64,000 nucleotides of DNA from Pseudoflavonifractor gallinarum (GCF_014982855.1 NZ_JADCKF010000003.1:62001-126000), one strand, 5' to 3'. Shown: positions 52,544 to 62,904, counted from the first letter of the stretch. Notes: generated from the letters alone by a model not told the origin. Numbers and translations are program-made.

Positions 52544-53770
52544 ATGACTTGCTACGAAGAACTGAAGGCCCGCGGCCTGATCGCCCAGGTGACCAACGAG
52601 GAGGAGATCTCCAAGATGATCAACGAGGGCAAGGCGGTATTCTACATCGGCTTTGACCCCACCGCCGACTCCCTCCACGTGGGCCATTTCATGGCCCTGT
52701 GCCTGATGAAGCGGCTCCAGATGGCGGGCAACCGGCCCATCGCCCTCATCGGCGGCGGCACCGGCATGGTGGGCGACCCCTCCGGCCGCACCGACATGCG
52801 CCAGATGATGACCCCCGAGACCATCCAGCACAACTGCGACTGCTTCAAGAAGCAGATGGAGCGCTTCATCGAGTTCGGCGAGGGCAAGGCCCAGATGGTC
52901 AACAACGCCGACTGGCTCATGAAGCTCAACTATGTGGAGCTCCTGCGGGAAGTGGGCGCCTGCTTCTCGGTGAACAACATGCTGCGGGCCGAGTGCTACA
53001 AGCAGCGCATGGAGAAGGGTCTGTCCTTCCTGGAGTTCAACTACATGATCATGCAGTCCTACGACTTCTACCACCTCTTCCAGCACTACGGCTGCAACAT
53101 GCAGTTCGGCGGCGACGACCAGTGGTCCAACATGCTGGGCGGCACCGAGCTCATCCGCCGCAAGCTGGGCAAGGACGCCCACGCCATGACCATCACTCTG
53201 CTGCTCAACTCCGAGGGCAAGAAGATGGGCAAGACCCAGTCCGGCGCCGTGTGGCTGGACCCCAACAAGACTTCTCCCTACGAGTTCTACCAGTACTGGC
53301 GCAACGTGGGCGACGCGGACGTGCTCAAGTGCCTGCGGATGCTCACCTTCCTGCCCATCGAGCAGATCGACGAGATGGACCATTGGGAGGGCGCCCAGCT
53401 CAACACCGCCAAGGAGATCCTGGCCTTTGAGCTGACCCAGCTGGTCCACGGCACCGAGGAGGCCCAGAAGGCCCAGGACGCCGCCAAGGCTCTCTTCGTG
53501 GGCGGCGGCGACATGAGCAACGTGCCCACCACCACGCTGGAGACCGGCGACCTGACCGAGGGCTCCATCGGCGTGCTGGATCTGCTCCTCAAGTGCGGCC
53601 TGGTCCCCTCCAAGAAGGAGGGCCGCCGTCTGGTGGAGCAGGGCGGTGTGTCGGTCAACGGCGAGAAGGTCTCTGATGTGAACGCCGCCTTTGACGCCGC
53701 CTCCTTCGGCGACGAGGGTCTCATGATCAAGAAGGGCAAGAAAGTGTTCCACCGTGCCCTGCTGGGCTGA
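52544..53770 (+). CDS. tyrS: tyrosyl-tRNA synthetase
   Basis: 408 residues. Class I synthetase with HVGH (in [16 protein letters not shown]), [12 protein letters not shown], the KMSKS-like KKMGKT, and a C-terminal S4 domain ([20 protein letters not shown]). AAAGGAG precedes ATG 52544. Controlled by the T-box upstream through the zinc-ribbon gene. Confidence 0.97.
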   Translation: MTCYEELKARGLIAQVTNEEEISKMINEGKAVFYIGFDPTADSLHVGHFMALCLMKRLQMAGNRPIALIGGGTGMVGDPSGRTDMRQMMTPETIQHNCDCFKKQMERFIEFGEGKAQMVNNADWLMKLNYVELLREVGACFSVNNMLRAECYKQRMEKGLSFLEFNYMIMQSYDFYHLFQHYGCNMQFGGDDQWSNMLGGTELIRRKLGKDAHAMTITLLLNSEGKKMGKTQSGAVWLDPNKTSPYEFYQYWRNVGDADVLKCLRMLTFLPIEQIDEMDHWEGAQLNTAKEILAFELTQLVHGTEEAQKAQDAAKALFVGGGDMSNVPTTTLETGDLTEGSIGVLDLLLKCGLVPSKKEGRRLVEQGGVSVNGEKVSDVNAAFDAASFGDEGLMIKKGKKVFHRALLG

Positions 53771-53802
53771 TTTGCCGGACCAGTACCGATGAGAAGGGTG
53801 GA

Positions 53803-55023
53803 ATGCCTGTGAAGGAAAAGAAGAAATGGTTCTCGCTGGACGAGCGCATGTGGTCCAATCTGCTGGTAGTCCTGGCCGGAATCGCGTTTTACCTGATCTT
53901 TTCCCATTTTGATATGGTGCGCGGGGTGGTCTCCATGATCACCGGCGTGCTGATGCCGTTTATCGTGGGGTTCGCCTTTGCCTACCTCCTCAACGGCCCG
54001 ACCAACTATTTTGAGCAGAAGGTCTTCTATCGATTCAAATGCCGGCGGGGCCTTGCGGTGCTGTTGGTGTATCTCCTGGTCATCGCGCTGCTGGCCGTTC
54101 TGGTCAAGCTCATCCTGCCCCAGATCGTGCAGAGCATCGTGGCGCTGTACAGCATCATCCAGAGCTTTTTCCTGAATATCAACACCTGGATGCAGGAGGC
54201 GGCGATCCAGCTGAATATCGACCAGAATGCCCTCAACGAGTTCCTTTTGGACCTGAATTCCTCCTATAAGGACATCATGACGAACCTGTCCAACATGCTC
54301 TCCAAGGCGGTGCCCTATGTGCTGAGCATGGGCGTGGCCGTGGGCAGCGGGGTGGTGTCCGGCGTGATCTCGGCCATCACCACCGTGATCTCCTCGGTCT
54401 ACATGCTGCTGGACAAGGACCGCCTGTCCCTTCAGTCCAAAAAGCTGGTCTATGCGATTCTGCCCACCAGAAAGGCCAACCGGCTCATCACCGTGTGTGC
54501 CCAGGCCAACGGCATCTTCTCCGGTTTCATCAACGGCAAGATCCTGGACAGCGCCATCATCGGCGTGCTGTGCTTTTTCCTGACCTCGCTCCTGCGGATC
54601 GAATTCCCGGTGCTCATCAGCGTGGTCATCGGGGTGACCAATGTGATCCCCTTCTTCGGCCCCATCGTGGGCGCGGTCCCCTGCGTGCTCATCCTGCTGC
54701 TGGTGGACCCCTGGCAGGCCCTGCGCTTCGGCATCCTGGCCCTGGCCCTGCAGCAGTTCGACGGGAACATCCTCGGCCCCAAGATCCTGGGCGACAGCAC
54801 CGGGATCTCGGCCTTCTGGGTGCTCATCTCCATTGTGGTGGGCGGAGGCCTGTTCGGCTTCCCTGGGATGCTGCTGGGCGTGCCCACCTTTGCGGTGATC
54901 TATGCGCTGGTAGGCGAGTGGACCCGGGCGCGTCTCACCCAGAAGGGCATCCGCCCCGTCAAGGGCGGCGAGCCGGAGGTGATCCCGCCGGAAGGGCCGG
55001 ACGATCCCACCAATCAACCATAA
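53803..55023 (+). CDS. AI-2E family (PerM-like) membrane permease
   Basis: 406 residues, about seven or eight membrane helices. Family features include PFIVGFAFAYLLNGP, the central cytosolic domain, and the C-terminal GNILGPKILGDSTGISAFWVL and GGGLFGFPGMLLGVP. Members export small solutes, Na+/H+ or AI-2; the substrate is not predictable. A terminator follows. Confidence 0.9.
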   Translation: MPVKEKKKWFSLDERMWSNLLVVLAGIAFYLIFSHFDMVRGVVSMITGVLMPFIVGFAFAYLLNGPTNYFEQKVFYRFKCRRGLAVLLVYLLVIALLAVLVKLILPQIVQSIVALYSIIQSFFLNINTWMQEAAIQLNIDQNALNEFLLDLNSSYKDIMTNLSNMLSKAVPYVLSMGVAVGSGVVSGVISAITTVISSVYMLLDKDRLSLQSKKLVYAILPTRKANRLITVCAQANGIFSGFINGKILDSAIIGVLCFFLTSLLRIEFPVLISVVIGVTNVIPFFGPIVGAVPCVLILLLVDPWQALRFGILALALQQFDGNILGPKILGDSTGISAFWVLISIVVGGGLFGFPGMLLGVPTFAVIYALVGEWTRARLTQKGIRPVKGGEPEVIPPEGPDDPTNQP

Positions 55024-55030
55024 AAGCGAA

Positions 55031-55066
55031 AAAAGGACTCTGCTTCTTACAAAGCAGAGTCCTTTT
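55031..55066 (+). terminator. terminator after the AI-2E permease
   Basis: A 15-bp stem (55031-55045 with 55052-55066), beginning AAAAGGACTCTGC, with a six-base loop and a T-rich end. Confidence 0.9.
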
Positions 55067-55090
55067 CTACCCAAAAGAAAGGAGTCCATC

Positions 55091-55555
55091 ATGAATCTTC
55101 GACCTTATCGCCCTTCTGACGTATCGGCGCTGGCGGAGCTCTTTTACCAGACCGTCCACAGCGTGAACCGGCGGGACTATACCGCGGAGCAGTGCCGGGT
55201 CTGGGCCACGGGGCACCCGGACCTTTCGGCCTGGGACGCGTCCTTTCAGGCCCACCGGACCTGGATCGCGGAGGAGGACGGGCACATCGTGGGCTTTGCC
55301 GATCTGGACGTGGAGGCCGGATATCTGGACCGGCTCTACGTCCACAAGGACGCCCAGCGAAGGGGCGTGGGCACCGCCCTGTGCGATGCCGCCGAGGCCT
55401 GTGCCCGGGCGGCCGGGGTGCGCCGATTGGAGACCCACGCCTCCATCACCGCCCGTCCATTCTTTGCCGCCCGGGGCTACGCCCTGCTGCGGGAGCAGGA
55501 GGTGGAGCGGGGCGGAATTTTGCTGAAAAACTACGTCATGATCCTGGAGCTCTGA
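55091..55555 (+). CDS. GNAT family N-acetyltransferase
   Basis: 154 residues. The acetyl-CoA motif is DRLYVHKDAQRRGVGTALCD. N-terminal LRPYRPSDVSALAELFYQTVHSVN resembles YafP/ElaA-like acetyltransferases. AAAGGAG precedes ATG 55091. Its end overlaps the convergent dapA by 25 bases. Substrate unknown. Confidence 0.9.
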   Translation: MNLRPYRPSDVSALAELFYQTVHSVNRRDYTAEQCRVWATGHPDLSAWDASFQAHRTWIAEEDGHIVGFADLDVEAGYLDRLYVHKDAQRRGVGTALCDAAEACARAAGVRRLETHASITARPFFAARGYALLREQEVERGGILLKNYVMILEL

Positions 55556-56466
55556 GCCGGGGAGGGTGTGAGGGCCGGGAGGACCCCTGAGCGCTCCATG
55601 GCCTCCCGCAGCTCCCTCCGGTGTGCCTCCGAGATGGGGCAGAGGGGGAGGCGGAGGGGCCCCACCGGGTACCCCGCCATCTCCAGGGCGGCCTTGATGG
55701 GAATGGGGTTGACCTCCAGAAAGAGGGCGTTGATCAGCTCCAGATAGCGGAGCTGAAGCTGCGCGGCCTCCGCAAAGCGCCCCTCCAGACACAGATGGCT
55801 GATGCGTCCCATCTCCCGGGGGATCAGGTTGGAGGCCACCGAGATGACCCCCTTTGCCCCCAGTGCCATGAGGGAGACCACCTGATCGTCATTCCCCGAC
55901 CAGAGGAAGAGGTCCTCCCCGCACAGGTGCCGGGTCTGGGCCGCCAGGGAGAAGTTCCCGCTGGCCTCCTTGACCCCGTTGATCCCCGGGTTCTGGGAGA
56001 GGACCCGGTAGGTCTCGGCGGTAAAGGAGAGCCCCGTGCGGCTGGGCACGTTGTAGAGCAGGATGGGAAGAGACACGCGCTGGGTCAGAAACTCATAGTG
56101 CCGGATGAGCCCGGCCTGGGTGGTCTTATTATAGTAAGGAGTGACATGAAGCAGAGCATCGGCCCCCGCATCCTGGGCTTGCTGGGAGAGGTAGAGGGCG
56201 GCGGCGGTGTCATTGCTTCCCGCCCCCGCGATCACCTTCACCCGGTGGTTCACCTGCGCGACACAGAAGGCCACGGCGTCGTGGTGATCCCGGATGCTCA
56301 TGGTGGCGCTTTCACCGGTGGTGCCGCAGACACAGATGGCGTCCACGCCGCATGCGATCTGCTCCTCGATCAACCTTCCGAAGACGTCATACGCGATGGC
56401 GCCGTCCGGTTCGAATGGTGTGACGATAGCGGTGCACACACCGGTAAAAACAGGCTCTTTCTTCAA
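55531..56466 (-). CDS. dapA: 4-hydroxy-tetrahydrodipicolinate synthase
   Basis: 311 residues. Condenses pyruvate with aspartate semialdehyde for lysine, diaminopimelate and dipicolinate. CGTTGESATM, HVTPYYNKTTQAGL and the Schiff-base Lys in GVKEASGN are present. The start is TTG 56466 (MKKEPVFTGVCTAIV) six bases after GGAGG; the longer frame runs into asd. Co-transcribed with asd, whose stop it nearly touches. It ends inside the convergent GNAT gene. Confidence 0.94.
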   Translation of the reverse strand: MKKEPVFTGVCTAIVTPFEPDGAIAYDVFGRLIEEQIACGVDAICVCGTTGESATMSIRDHHDAVAFCVAQVNHRVKVIAGAGSNDTAAALYLSQQAQDAGADALLHVTPYYNKTTQAGLIRHYEFLTQRVSLPILLYNVPSRTGLSFTAETYRVLSQNPGINGVKEASGNFSLAAQTRHLCGEDLFLWSGNDDQVVSLMALGAKGVISVASNLIPREMGRISHLCLEGRFAEAAQLQLRYLELINALFLEVNPIPIKAALEMAGYPVGPLRLPLCPISEAHRRELREAMERSGVLPALTPSPAQSSRIMT

Positions 56467-56470
56467 TCCA

Positions 56471-57559
56471 TTACCTCCTTGTGATGTATCCCTCCGCACA
56501 CAGCAGCTCGGCCAGCAGCACCGCGCCGCCGGCCGCGCCGCGCAGCGTGTTGTGGGACAGGCAGACGAACTTGTAGTCATACTGGGTATCCGGACGCAGA
56601 CGGCCGGCGCAAACGGCCATGCCGCGCTCGGTCATGCGGTCCAGCTTGGTCTGGGGACGGCTGGGGTCCTCGAAATAGTGCAGGAACTGCTGGGGCGCGG
56701 AGGGAAGGCCCAGCTCCTGGGGACGGCCCCGGAAGGACGCCCACGCCTCCTTGATCTCCTCCTCCGTGGGCTTGCGGTCAAAGCTGGCAAAGACCGCGGC
56801 CATGTGGCCGTCGGAAGCGGCTACCCGGAAGCACTGGGCGGTGATGGCAGGGGAGTCGGCATTGACGATCACACCGTCCTCCACGTGACCCCAGAGCTTG
56901 AGGGGCTCCCGCTCACTCTTCTCCTCCTCGCCGCCGATGTAGGGGATCACGTTGTCCACCATCTCGGGCCAGGTCTCAAAGGTCTTGCCCGCGCCGGAGA
57001 TGGCCTGATAGGTACACACCAGGGCCTTGGAGAGGCCGAAGCGCTCCCGCAGGGGATGGAGGGCAGGTACATAGCTCTGGAGCGAGCAGTTGGACTTGAC
57101 CGCGATGAAGCCGCGCTCGGTCCCCAGACGGCGGCGCTGGGCGGGGATCACGCTCAGGTGCTCCGGGTTGATCTCGGGGACCACCATGGGCACGTCGGGC
57201 GTCCAGCGGTGGGCGGAGTTGTTGGAGACCACCGGGCACTCATGCTTGGCATAGGCCTCCTCCAGCGCCTGGATCTCCTCCTTCTTCATATCGACCGCGG
57301 AGAACACAAAATCCACCTGGGATGCGATGCGCTCAATATCGGTCTCGGCGTTGAGCACCACCATGTTTTTGGCCGCCTCCGGCATGGGGGCCTCCATGGC
57401 CCAGCGATTGCCGATGGCCTCCTCGTAGGTCTTGCCGGCCGAGCGGGCACTGGCCGCAATGGCGGTGAGCTGGAACCAGGGATGCTCCGCCATCAGAGTG
57501 ACAAACCTCTGTCCTACCATACCCGTGCCGCCGATCACGCCTACTCTGTACTTTTCCAT
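56471..57559 (-). CDS. asd: aspartate-semialdehyde dehydrogenase
   Basis: 362 residues, of the archaeal/fungal-type subfamily by length. Rossmann motif VIGGTGMVGQRFV, catalytic Cys in KSNCSLQSYVPAL, and QAISGAGKTF near it. It makes the substrate used by DapA downstream. Met 57559. Its leader carries a terminator hairpin, so expression is probably attenuated. Confidence 0.94.
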   Translation of the reverse strand: MEKYRVGVIGGTGMVGQRFVTLMAEHPWFQLTAIAASARSAGKTYEEAIGNRWAMEAPMPEAAKNMVVLNAETDIERIASQVDFVFSAVDMKKEEIQALEEAYAKHECPVVSNNSAHRWTPDVPMVVPEINPEHLSVIPAQRRRLGTERGFIAVKSNCSLQSYVPALHPLRERFGLSKALVCTYQAISGAGKTFETWPEMVDNVIPYIGGEEEKSEREPLKLWGHVEDGVIVNADSPAITAQCFRVAASDGHMAAVFASFDRKPTEEEIKEAWASFRGRPQELGLPSAPQQFLHYFEDPSRPQTKLDRMTERGMAVCAGRLRPDTQYDYKFVCLSHNTLRGAAGGAVLLAELLCAEGYITRR

Positions 57560-57640
57560 TCTGATGACCTCCCGTTGTTCTGATAGATTCTATGCTGGTA
57601 CAGAAGAAATCAGGTCTGTCCATTGAAAAAAATCCAAGGG

Positions 57641-57678
57641 AAAAAAAGAAATCAGCGGGTTTACACACCGGCTGATTT
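57641..57678 (-). terminator. terminator in the asd leader (attenuator candidate)
   Basis: On the minus strand AAATCAGC (57671-57678) pairs with GCTGATTT (57649-57656) and is followed by CTTTTTTT. It lies about 95 bases downstream of the promoter and 80 bases upstream of asd. Confidence 0.7.
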
Positions 57679-57689
57679 TGTACTATAAT
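57661..57689 (+). promoter_or_regulatory. promoter of the SpoIID-like gene
   Basis: TTACAC (57661-57666) and TATAAT (57684-57689) are 17 bases apart, giving a leader of about 140 bases. The promoter overlaps the minus-strand attenuator hairpin. Confidence 0.6.
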
Positions 57690-57772
57690 GGCATAAGGTA
57701 TGTGGATCGGCCTGATCTGTACTTACTGTATGGACAGGTATCCGCCGGAAACGAACGCCTGACGTTGCTCTT

Positions 57773-57801
57773 AGAGTAGCACAGGAATTCTTTCGTGTCA
57801 A
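57773..57801 (-). promoter_or_regulatory. asd promoter
   Basis: Minus-strand TTGACA (57796-57801) and a weak TACTCT (57773-57778) are 17 bases apart. The leader to asd would be about 205 bases. I see no lysine riboswitch consensus in it. Confidence 0.5.
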
Positions 57802-57838
57802 TACTTTGCTGTGTTAAATGATAAAACAGGAGAAAACC

Positions 57839-59497
57839 ATGAAGGGAAAATGGATCAAATGGACCGCCCTGTGTCTGGCCGTCGCCCTGTCCGCCTCCGG
57901 CCTGCCCGCCCGGGCAGCCCCGGCGGAGGAGACCATTCTGCGCATCGGGCTCTACTATGGAAGCAACGCCATGCCGTCGGCCAATCTGGAAAACAGCGTT
58001 GGCTCCGGCTACCGTCTGGGGTATTTTGACGACGCCAATCAGTTTGTGGAGCTGGGACGGACCAGCAAAACGAAACTGTCCATGCTGAAAACAAAGACCC
58101 TCTACCTCTCTGGGGGGACCTATCAGACCACGCCCAGCAGCGGGGCCCAGACCATCGGGGGATATTCCCTCCAGTGGCCGGGGACTTATTCTGATTTTAC
58201 CTCCGCCCAGACGGCGGCCGCTTCCGTGTCGGGGGGCTTTCCCGCCTGGGTAGAGGGGACCTATCAGGTCCGCTCCGGGGCCTATGCCACCCAGGCGGAG
58301 GCCGAGGCCGCCGCCCTGGGGACCACTGCCCAGGTGGTCCAGACCAGCTCCTCCGGGATCAATGTGGTGGAGACCGGCACGGCCCAGATCCTCTTTCAAT
58401 TCGACGGGGGCAGCAGCTATGTGTTCGGCGTCATGCCCGACATCACCGGGGTGAGCCAGCCGGTCACCTGGTTCAAGGGCTATAAGTATTACGGCGGCTT
58501 CCGCTATGAGAGGGTGGGGGGCGACAACATCACCGTGGTCAACCTCATCGGCATGGAGGACTATATCAACTGCGTCATCTCCCAGGAGATGAGCGACTCC
58601 TGGCCGCTGGAGGCCCTCAAGGCCCAGGCCTGCGCGGCGCGGACCTATGCCATGCGCAAGCCCAACAGCAGCAAGCACGCCGCCGACCACTTCGACCTGT
58701 GCAACGGGACCCACTGTCAGGCCTATCCGGGCATGAAGCTGACGGGAAGCAACACCCTCCGGGCCACCCAGGAGACGGCCGGCATGGTCATCCGGTATAA
58801 CGGCGCGCTCATCGACGCCGTGTACTCCTCCAGCGACGGCGGAGCCACCGAAAATTCCGAAAACGTCTGGAACGACGCGCTGCCCTACCTGCGGGGCAAG
58901 GCGGACCCCTACGAGGCCACCATTTCCAGCCAGATCCCCAACTATAACTGGAGCGTGACCTATACCGCCGACGAGCTGACCCAGAAGCTGCGCAGCAGCG
59001 GGCGCTCCTGTGACCAGATCGTGGACTTCCGGGTCTCCGAGACCACCCCCACCGGAAATGTGAAAGCCATCACCTTCACCGACGCCTCGGGCAAGAGCTG
59101 GACCTTCCAGAAGGAGCAGGCCCGGACCTTCCTGGGCCTGCGCTCCCAGCGCTATACCGTGACGGGCGGCGGGGGGAGCAGCTCCTCCAGCTCCGGCGGG
59201 CTGTATGTCAACAACGCCCAGACTCCGCTGGAGGGGAGCTCCTTCTACGCCATCGGCGGGGACGGCTCCACCGGACAGGTGGATCTCTCCGCCTCGCCCT
59301 ATGTGATCACCAGCAATGGGACCGCCCTGCTGGGCGGGGGGACCGCCGCCGGTTCCGACCGCTTTGTGATCCAGGGCTCCGGCTACGGCCACAATGTGGG
59401 CATGAGCCAGTATGGCGCCAACGCCATGGCCAAGCAGGGCTATACTTACCAAGAGATCTTACAATTCTACTACACAGGAGTCGACATATCCCGATGA
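57839..59497 (+). CDS. SpoIID/LytB domain protein with SPOR-like repeat
   Basis: About 552 residues from Met 57839 ([20 protein letters not shown], signal peptide ending near PARA); ACAGGAG precedes it. A SPOR-like segment ([21 protein letters not shown]) is near residue 135. The SpoIID domain contains [36 protein letters not shown], a [16 protein letters not shown] site and the C-terminal [19 protein letters not shown]. SpoIID is a peptidoglycan lytic transglycosylase acting in engulfment; this paralogue is larger and placed beside queA, so a vegetative or sporulation wall role are both possible. Overlaps queA by four bases. Confidence 0.9.
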   Translation: MKGKWIKWTALCLAVALSASGLPARAAPAEETILRIGLYYGSNAMPSANLENSVGSGYRLGYFDDANQFVELGRTSKTKLSMLKTKTLYLSGGTYQTTPSSGAQTIGGYSLQWPGTYSDFTSAQTAAASVSGGFPAWVEGTYQVRSGAYATQAEAEAAALGTTAQVVQTSSSGINVVETGTAQILFQFDGGSSYVFGVMPDITGVSQPVTWFKGYKYYGGFRYERVGGDNITVVNLIGMEDYINCVISQEMSDSWPLEALKAQACAARTYAMRKPNSSKHAADHFDLCNGTHCQAYPGMKLTGSNTLRATQETAGMVIRYNGALIDAVYSSSDGGATENSENVWNDALPYLRGKADPYEATISSQIPNYNWSVTYTADELTQKLRSSGRSCDQIVDFRVSETTPTGNVKAITFTDASGKSWTFQKEQARTFLGLRSQRYTVTGGGGSSSSSSGGLYVNNAQTPLEGSSFYAIGGDGSTGQVDLSASPYVITSNGTALLGGGTAAGSDRFVIQGSGYGHNVGMSQYGANAMAKQGYTYQEILQFYYTGVDISR

Positions 59498-60564
59498 AAA
59501 CATCTGATTTTTACTTTGACCTTCCGGAAGAGCTGATCGCCCAGACCCCGCTGGAAAAGCGGGACACCTCCCGGCTGCTGGTTCTGGACCGGGAGAGCGG
59601 CCAGACCGCCCACATGCACTTCTTCGATCTCCCCAAGCTCCTGCGGCCGGGGGACTGCCTGGTGCTCAATGACTCCCGGGTACTGCCCGCCCGGCTGCTG
59701 GGCCACCGCATCCCCTCCGGCGGCGCGGCGGAGGTCCTCCTCCTGGTGGACCGGGGCGAGAAGGTGTGGGAGTGCCTGGTCCGGCCCGGACGCAAGGTGC
59801 GCACCGGGACCCGGCTCTCCTTCGGCGACGGCCTGCTCACGGCCGAGGTGGTGGAGGTGCTGGACAACGGCAACCGCCTGATCCGCTTTGAATACGAGGG
59901 GATCTTCCTGGAGCTGCTGGAGCAGCTGGGGAAGATGCCTCTGCCGCCCTATATCAAGGAGGAGCTGAACGACCCCGAGCGGTATCAGACCGTCTATTCC
60001 AAGGAGGTGGGTTCGGCCGCAGCTCCCACTGCCGGACTCCACTTCACCAAGGAGCTGCTCCACGAGATCGAGGCGATGGGCGTGCGTATCTGCTATGTCA
60101 CCCTCCACGTGGGCCTGGGCACCTTCCGGCCGGTCAAGGAGGACGACATCCTGGACCATGAGATGCACTCGGAGTACTGCATGATCTCCGCCGAGACCGC
60201 TGAGACCATCAACCGCACCAAGCGGGAGGGGGGACGCGTCATCTGCGTGGGCACCACCTCCTGCCGTACCATCGAGAGCTGGGCCGCCCCGGACGGCACC
60301 ATGCAGGAGAGCGCCGGCTGGACCAATATCTTCATCTACCCGGGCTACCGCTTCAAAGTGCTGGACTGCCTGATCACGAATTTCCACCTGCCCGAATCCA
60401 CGCTGGTGATGCTGGTCTCGGCCCTGGCCGGGCGGGAGCACATCCTGAACGCCTACCGGGAGGCAGTGGAGCAGCGCTATCGCTTCTTCTCCTTCGGGGA
60501 CGCCATGTTCATTACAGACCAGATGCCCGCCCTGGAGGAAACCCAGCACAAATCCGACGTGTAA
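59494..60564 (+). CDS. queA: S-adenosylmethionine:tRNA ribosyltransferase-isomerase
   Basis: 356 residues. Full-length QueA with [47 protein letters not shown] and the tail SFGDAMFI. It builds epoxyqueuosine on tRNA after Tgt inserts preQ1; tgt is 0.7 kb downstream. ATG 59494 overlaps the SpoIID-like gene. Confidence 0.96.
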   Translation: MKTSDFYFDLPEELIAQTPLEKRDTSRLLVLDRESGQTAHMHFFDLPKLLRPGDCLVLNDSRVLPARLLGHRIPSGGAAEVLLLVDRGEKVWECLVRPGRKVRTGTRLSFGDGLLTAEVVEVLDNGNRLIRFEYEGIFLELLEQLGKMPLPPYIKEELNDPERYQTVYSKEVGSAAAPTAGLHFTKELLHEIEAMGVRICYVTLHVGLGTFRPVKEDDILDHEMHSEYCMISAETAETINRTKREGGRVICVGTTSCRTIESWAAPDGTMQESAGWTNIFIYPGYRFKVLDCLITNFHLPESTLVMLVSALAGREHILNAYREAVEQRYRFFSFGDAMFITDQMPALEETQHKSDV

Positions 60565-60753
60565 TCCGTTCTATCCACTGCGCTGCAATATATGAAAAGT
60601 TATTCTACTTTACAGTTAACTTTTTGAGGCTTCAAAAAGCCCTTCTTAAAATAAACTGTATAGCGATATTACTTTACAGGCATTGCGGCACAATCTATAT
60701 AAGCTAATGTGATATAAAAATACCCCTGAGAGAGAGAAAGAGGAGATGCCCCC

Positions 60754-61176
60754 ATGAAGGTTCTTGTGATTGATGGCCAGGGCGGCGGGATCGGCCGTCA
60801 GCTGGTCGCCGCCATTCGGGAGACCTGCCCCGACGCGGAGATCACCGCCGTCGGCACCAACAGCCTGGCCACCAGCGCCATGATGAAAGCGGGGGCCCAT
60901 CTGGCCGCCACCGGAGAGAACGCCGTCCTGGTTGGGTGCCGGAAAGCGGACGCCATCATCGGGCCCCTGGGCATCGTCATCGCCGACGCTCTGCTGGGGG
61001 AGATCACTCCGGCCATGGCCGCCGCCGTGGGGCAGAGCCGGGCCAAGCGCATTCTGATCCCGGTGAACCACTGCGACAACCTGGTGGCCGGGGTGGGGAA
61101 GCAGTCCATGGGCAGCCTGGTCCAGGACGCGGTGGACCTGCTCCGGTCTTTACAGGGAGAAGCGTGCGGGCTCTGA
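60754..61176 (+). CDS. DUF3842 family protein
   Basis: 140 residues. A Rossmann-like start (MKVLVIDGQGGGIGRQLVAAI), then GTNSLATSAMMKAGAH, IIGPLGIVIADALLGEITP and RILIPVNHCDN. Members are found in spore-forming Clostridia and are uncharacterised. A nucleotide-binding role is suggested by the glycine-rich loop only. Placed between queA and tgt. Confidence 0.85.
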   Translation: MKVLVIDGQGGGIGRQLVAAIRETCPDAEITAVGTNSLATSAMMKAGAHLAATGENAVLVGCRKADAIIGPLGIVIADALLGEITPAMAAAVGQSRAKRILIPVNHCDNLVAGVGKQSMGSLVQDAVDLLRSLQGEACGL

Positions 61177-61205
61177 TTGCAGGGGATTTTATCCTGTGGT
61201 ATAAT
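61177..61205 (+). promoter_or_regulatory. tgt promoter
   Basis: TTGCAG (61177-61182) and TATAAT (61200-61205) are 17 bases apart, right after the DUF3842 stop. Confidence 0.65.
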
Positions 61206-61279
61206 AGCGAATAGCGATATTATGAATTGGAAGAACGAGTGCGGCCAGGCGCGGCGTTCTCCATCAAAGGAGTTTTTCT

Positions 61280-62410
61280 GTGTTTGAAGTAATTAAGACG
61301 GAGGGGCGGGCCCGCCGGGGCGTCTTCCAGTGCGCCCACGGCACGGTGCAGACCCCTGTTTTCATGAATGTGGGAACCCAGGGCGCCATCAAGGGCGCGG
61401 TATCCGCCCACGACCTGAAGGAGATCGGGTGCCAGGTGGAGCTCTCCAACACCTACCACCTGCACCTGCGCCCGGGGGACAAGGTGGTCCGGGACATGGG
61501 AGGCCTCCACGCCTTCATGGACTGGGACGGCCCCATCCTCACCGATTCCGGCGGATTCCAGGTGTTCTCCCTCTCCGGGCTGCGCAAGATCAAAGAGGAG
61601 GGCGTCACCTTCGCCTCCCACATCGACGGACGGCGCATCTTCATGGGTCCGGAGGAGTCCATGCAGATCCAGTCCAATCTGGGATCGGACATCGCCATGG
61701 CCTTTGACGAGTGCGTGGAGAATCCCGCCACCTATGAGTACGCCAAGGCCTCCTGCGAGCGGACCCTCCGCTGGCTGGAGCGGTGCAAGAAGGAGCACGA
61801 CCGGCTCAACGCCCAGCCCGACGCGGTGAACCCCCAGCAGATGCTCTTCGGCATCAACCAGGGCGCCACCTTCCCCGACCTGCGGGTCTGGCACATGAAG
61901 GAGACCGCCAAGATCCCCTGTGACGGCTATGCCATCGGCGGCCTTGCGGTGGGTGAGCCCACGCAGGTCATGTACGACATCATCGACGCGGTGGAGCCCC
62001 ACATGCCCCAGGACAAGCCCCGCTATCTCATGGGCGTGGGCACTCCCTCCAACATCATCGAGGCGGTGGCCCGGGGCGTGGATTTCTTCGACTGCGTGAT
62101 GCCCGCCCGCAACGCCCGCCACGGCAAGCTCTACACCTGGGAGGGCTCCATCAACATCAAGAACGAGAAGTACAAGCTGGACCGGAGCCCCATCGATCCG
62201 GAGTGCCGCTGCCCCGCCTGTCAGCACTTCTCCCGGGCCTACCTGCGCCATCTCTTCGCCGCAGGGGAGATGCTGGCCATGCGCCTGGCCGTGCTGCACA
62301 ACCTGTACTTCTACAACAGCCTCATGGCGCGTATCCGCGCCGAACTGGACGCCGGGACCTTTGCCCAGTTCCGGGCCGAGTACAGCGAAAAGCTGGACCG
62401 CCGCCTGTAA
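61280..62410 (+). CDS. tgt: tRNA-guanine transglycosylase
   Basis: 376 residues from GTG 61280 (AAAGGAG upstream). Catalytic Asp region ILTDSGGFQVFSLSG, GLAVGEP, and the zinc ligands CRCPAC with a downstream His (YLRHLF). Exchanges guanine 34 for preQ1 in queuosine synthesis, with queA upstream. Confidence 0.97.
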   Translation: MFEVIKTEGRARRGVFQCAHGTVQTPVFMNVGTQGAIKGAVSAHDLKEIGCQVELSNTYHLHLRPGDKVVRDMGGLHAFMDWDGPILTDSGGFQVFSLSGLRKIKEEGVTFASHIDGRRIFMGPEESMQIQSNLGSDIAMAFDECVENPATYEYAKASCERTLRWLERCKKEHDRLNAQPDAVNPQQMLFGINQGATFPDLRVWHMKETAKIPCDGYAIGGLAVGEPTQVMYDIIDAVEPHMPQDKPRYLMGVGTPSNIIEAVARGVDFFDCVMPARNARHGKLYTWEGSINIKNEKYKLDRSPIDPECRCPACQHFSRAYLRHLFAAGEMLAMRLAVLHNLYFYNSLMARIRAELDAGTFAQFRAEYSEKLDRRL

Positions 62411-62445
62411 CGTGCGGCCCATTCTGGGAAAAATCGCAAAAACAC

Positions 62446-62474
62446 TTGTCAAACGGACAAGCCTGCCGTATAAT
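62446..62474 (+). promoter_or_regulatory. yajC promoter
   Basis: TTGTCA (62446-62451) and TATAAT (62469-62474) are 17 bases apart. Confidence 0.75.
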
Positions 62475-62524
62475 ATCTTTCACGTGCAAAGCGTGATGGA
62501 ACTTTGATTTTGGAGGAGATTATT

Positions 62525-62848
62525 TTGAACGGAATCGGAACTGCACTTCTGACGGGCAGTGATACTGCAAGCATGGTCAGCATGATCCTGCCCTTTGTCC
62601 TGCTGATCGCCATTTTCTACTTTATGCTGATCCGTCCCGAGAACAAGAAGAAGAAGGCCATGGAGAAGATGCGCTCCGAGCTGGCCGTGGGCGACGTCAT
62701 CACCACCATCGGCGGCATCGTGGGCACCATCTGCGCCGTCAAGGAGGAGACCATCGTCATCGAGACCGGCGCCGACCGCGTGCGCATCGAGTTCACCAAG
62801 TGGGCTGTCTCCACCAAGGGCCAGCAGGCGGACGCTGCCGCGAAATAA
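62525..62848 (+). CDS. yajC: preprotein translocase subunit YajC
   Basis: 107 residues from TTG 62525, which is preceded by GGAGGAG; the longer frame from TTG 62504 has no ribosome site. One membrane helix (MILPFVLLIAIFYFMLIRP) then ENKKKKAMEKMRSELAVGDVI, the classic YajC pattern. Auxiliary to Sec translocation with SecDF. Confidence 0.92.
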   Translation: MNGIGTALLTGSDTASMVSMILPFVLLIAIFYFMLIRPENKKKKAMEKMRSELAVGDVITTIGGIVGTICAVKEETIVIETGADRVRIEFTKWAVSTKGQQADAAAK

Positions 62849-62854
62849 TGGATC

Positions 62855-62894
62855 AAAAGATTCCTGTCTCTCCGGAGGCGGGAATCTTTTTTTA
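62855..62894 (+). terminator. terminator after yajC
   Basis: AAAAGATTCC (62855-62864) pairs with GGAATCTTTT (62881-62890) and more T follow. Confidence 0.85.
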
Positions 62895-62904
62895 TCTCCG
62901 GTCC

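Noticed and set aside
57560-57801. Lysine riboswitch before asd
   Set aside because: The conserved lysine-riboswitch core sequences are not visible; only promoter and terminator are supported.
60660-61222. TAGCGATATTA repeated near 60660 and 61212
   Set aside because: Two AT-rich 11-mers flanking the DUF3842 gene share no further homology, so chance is likely.
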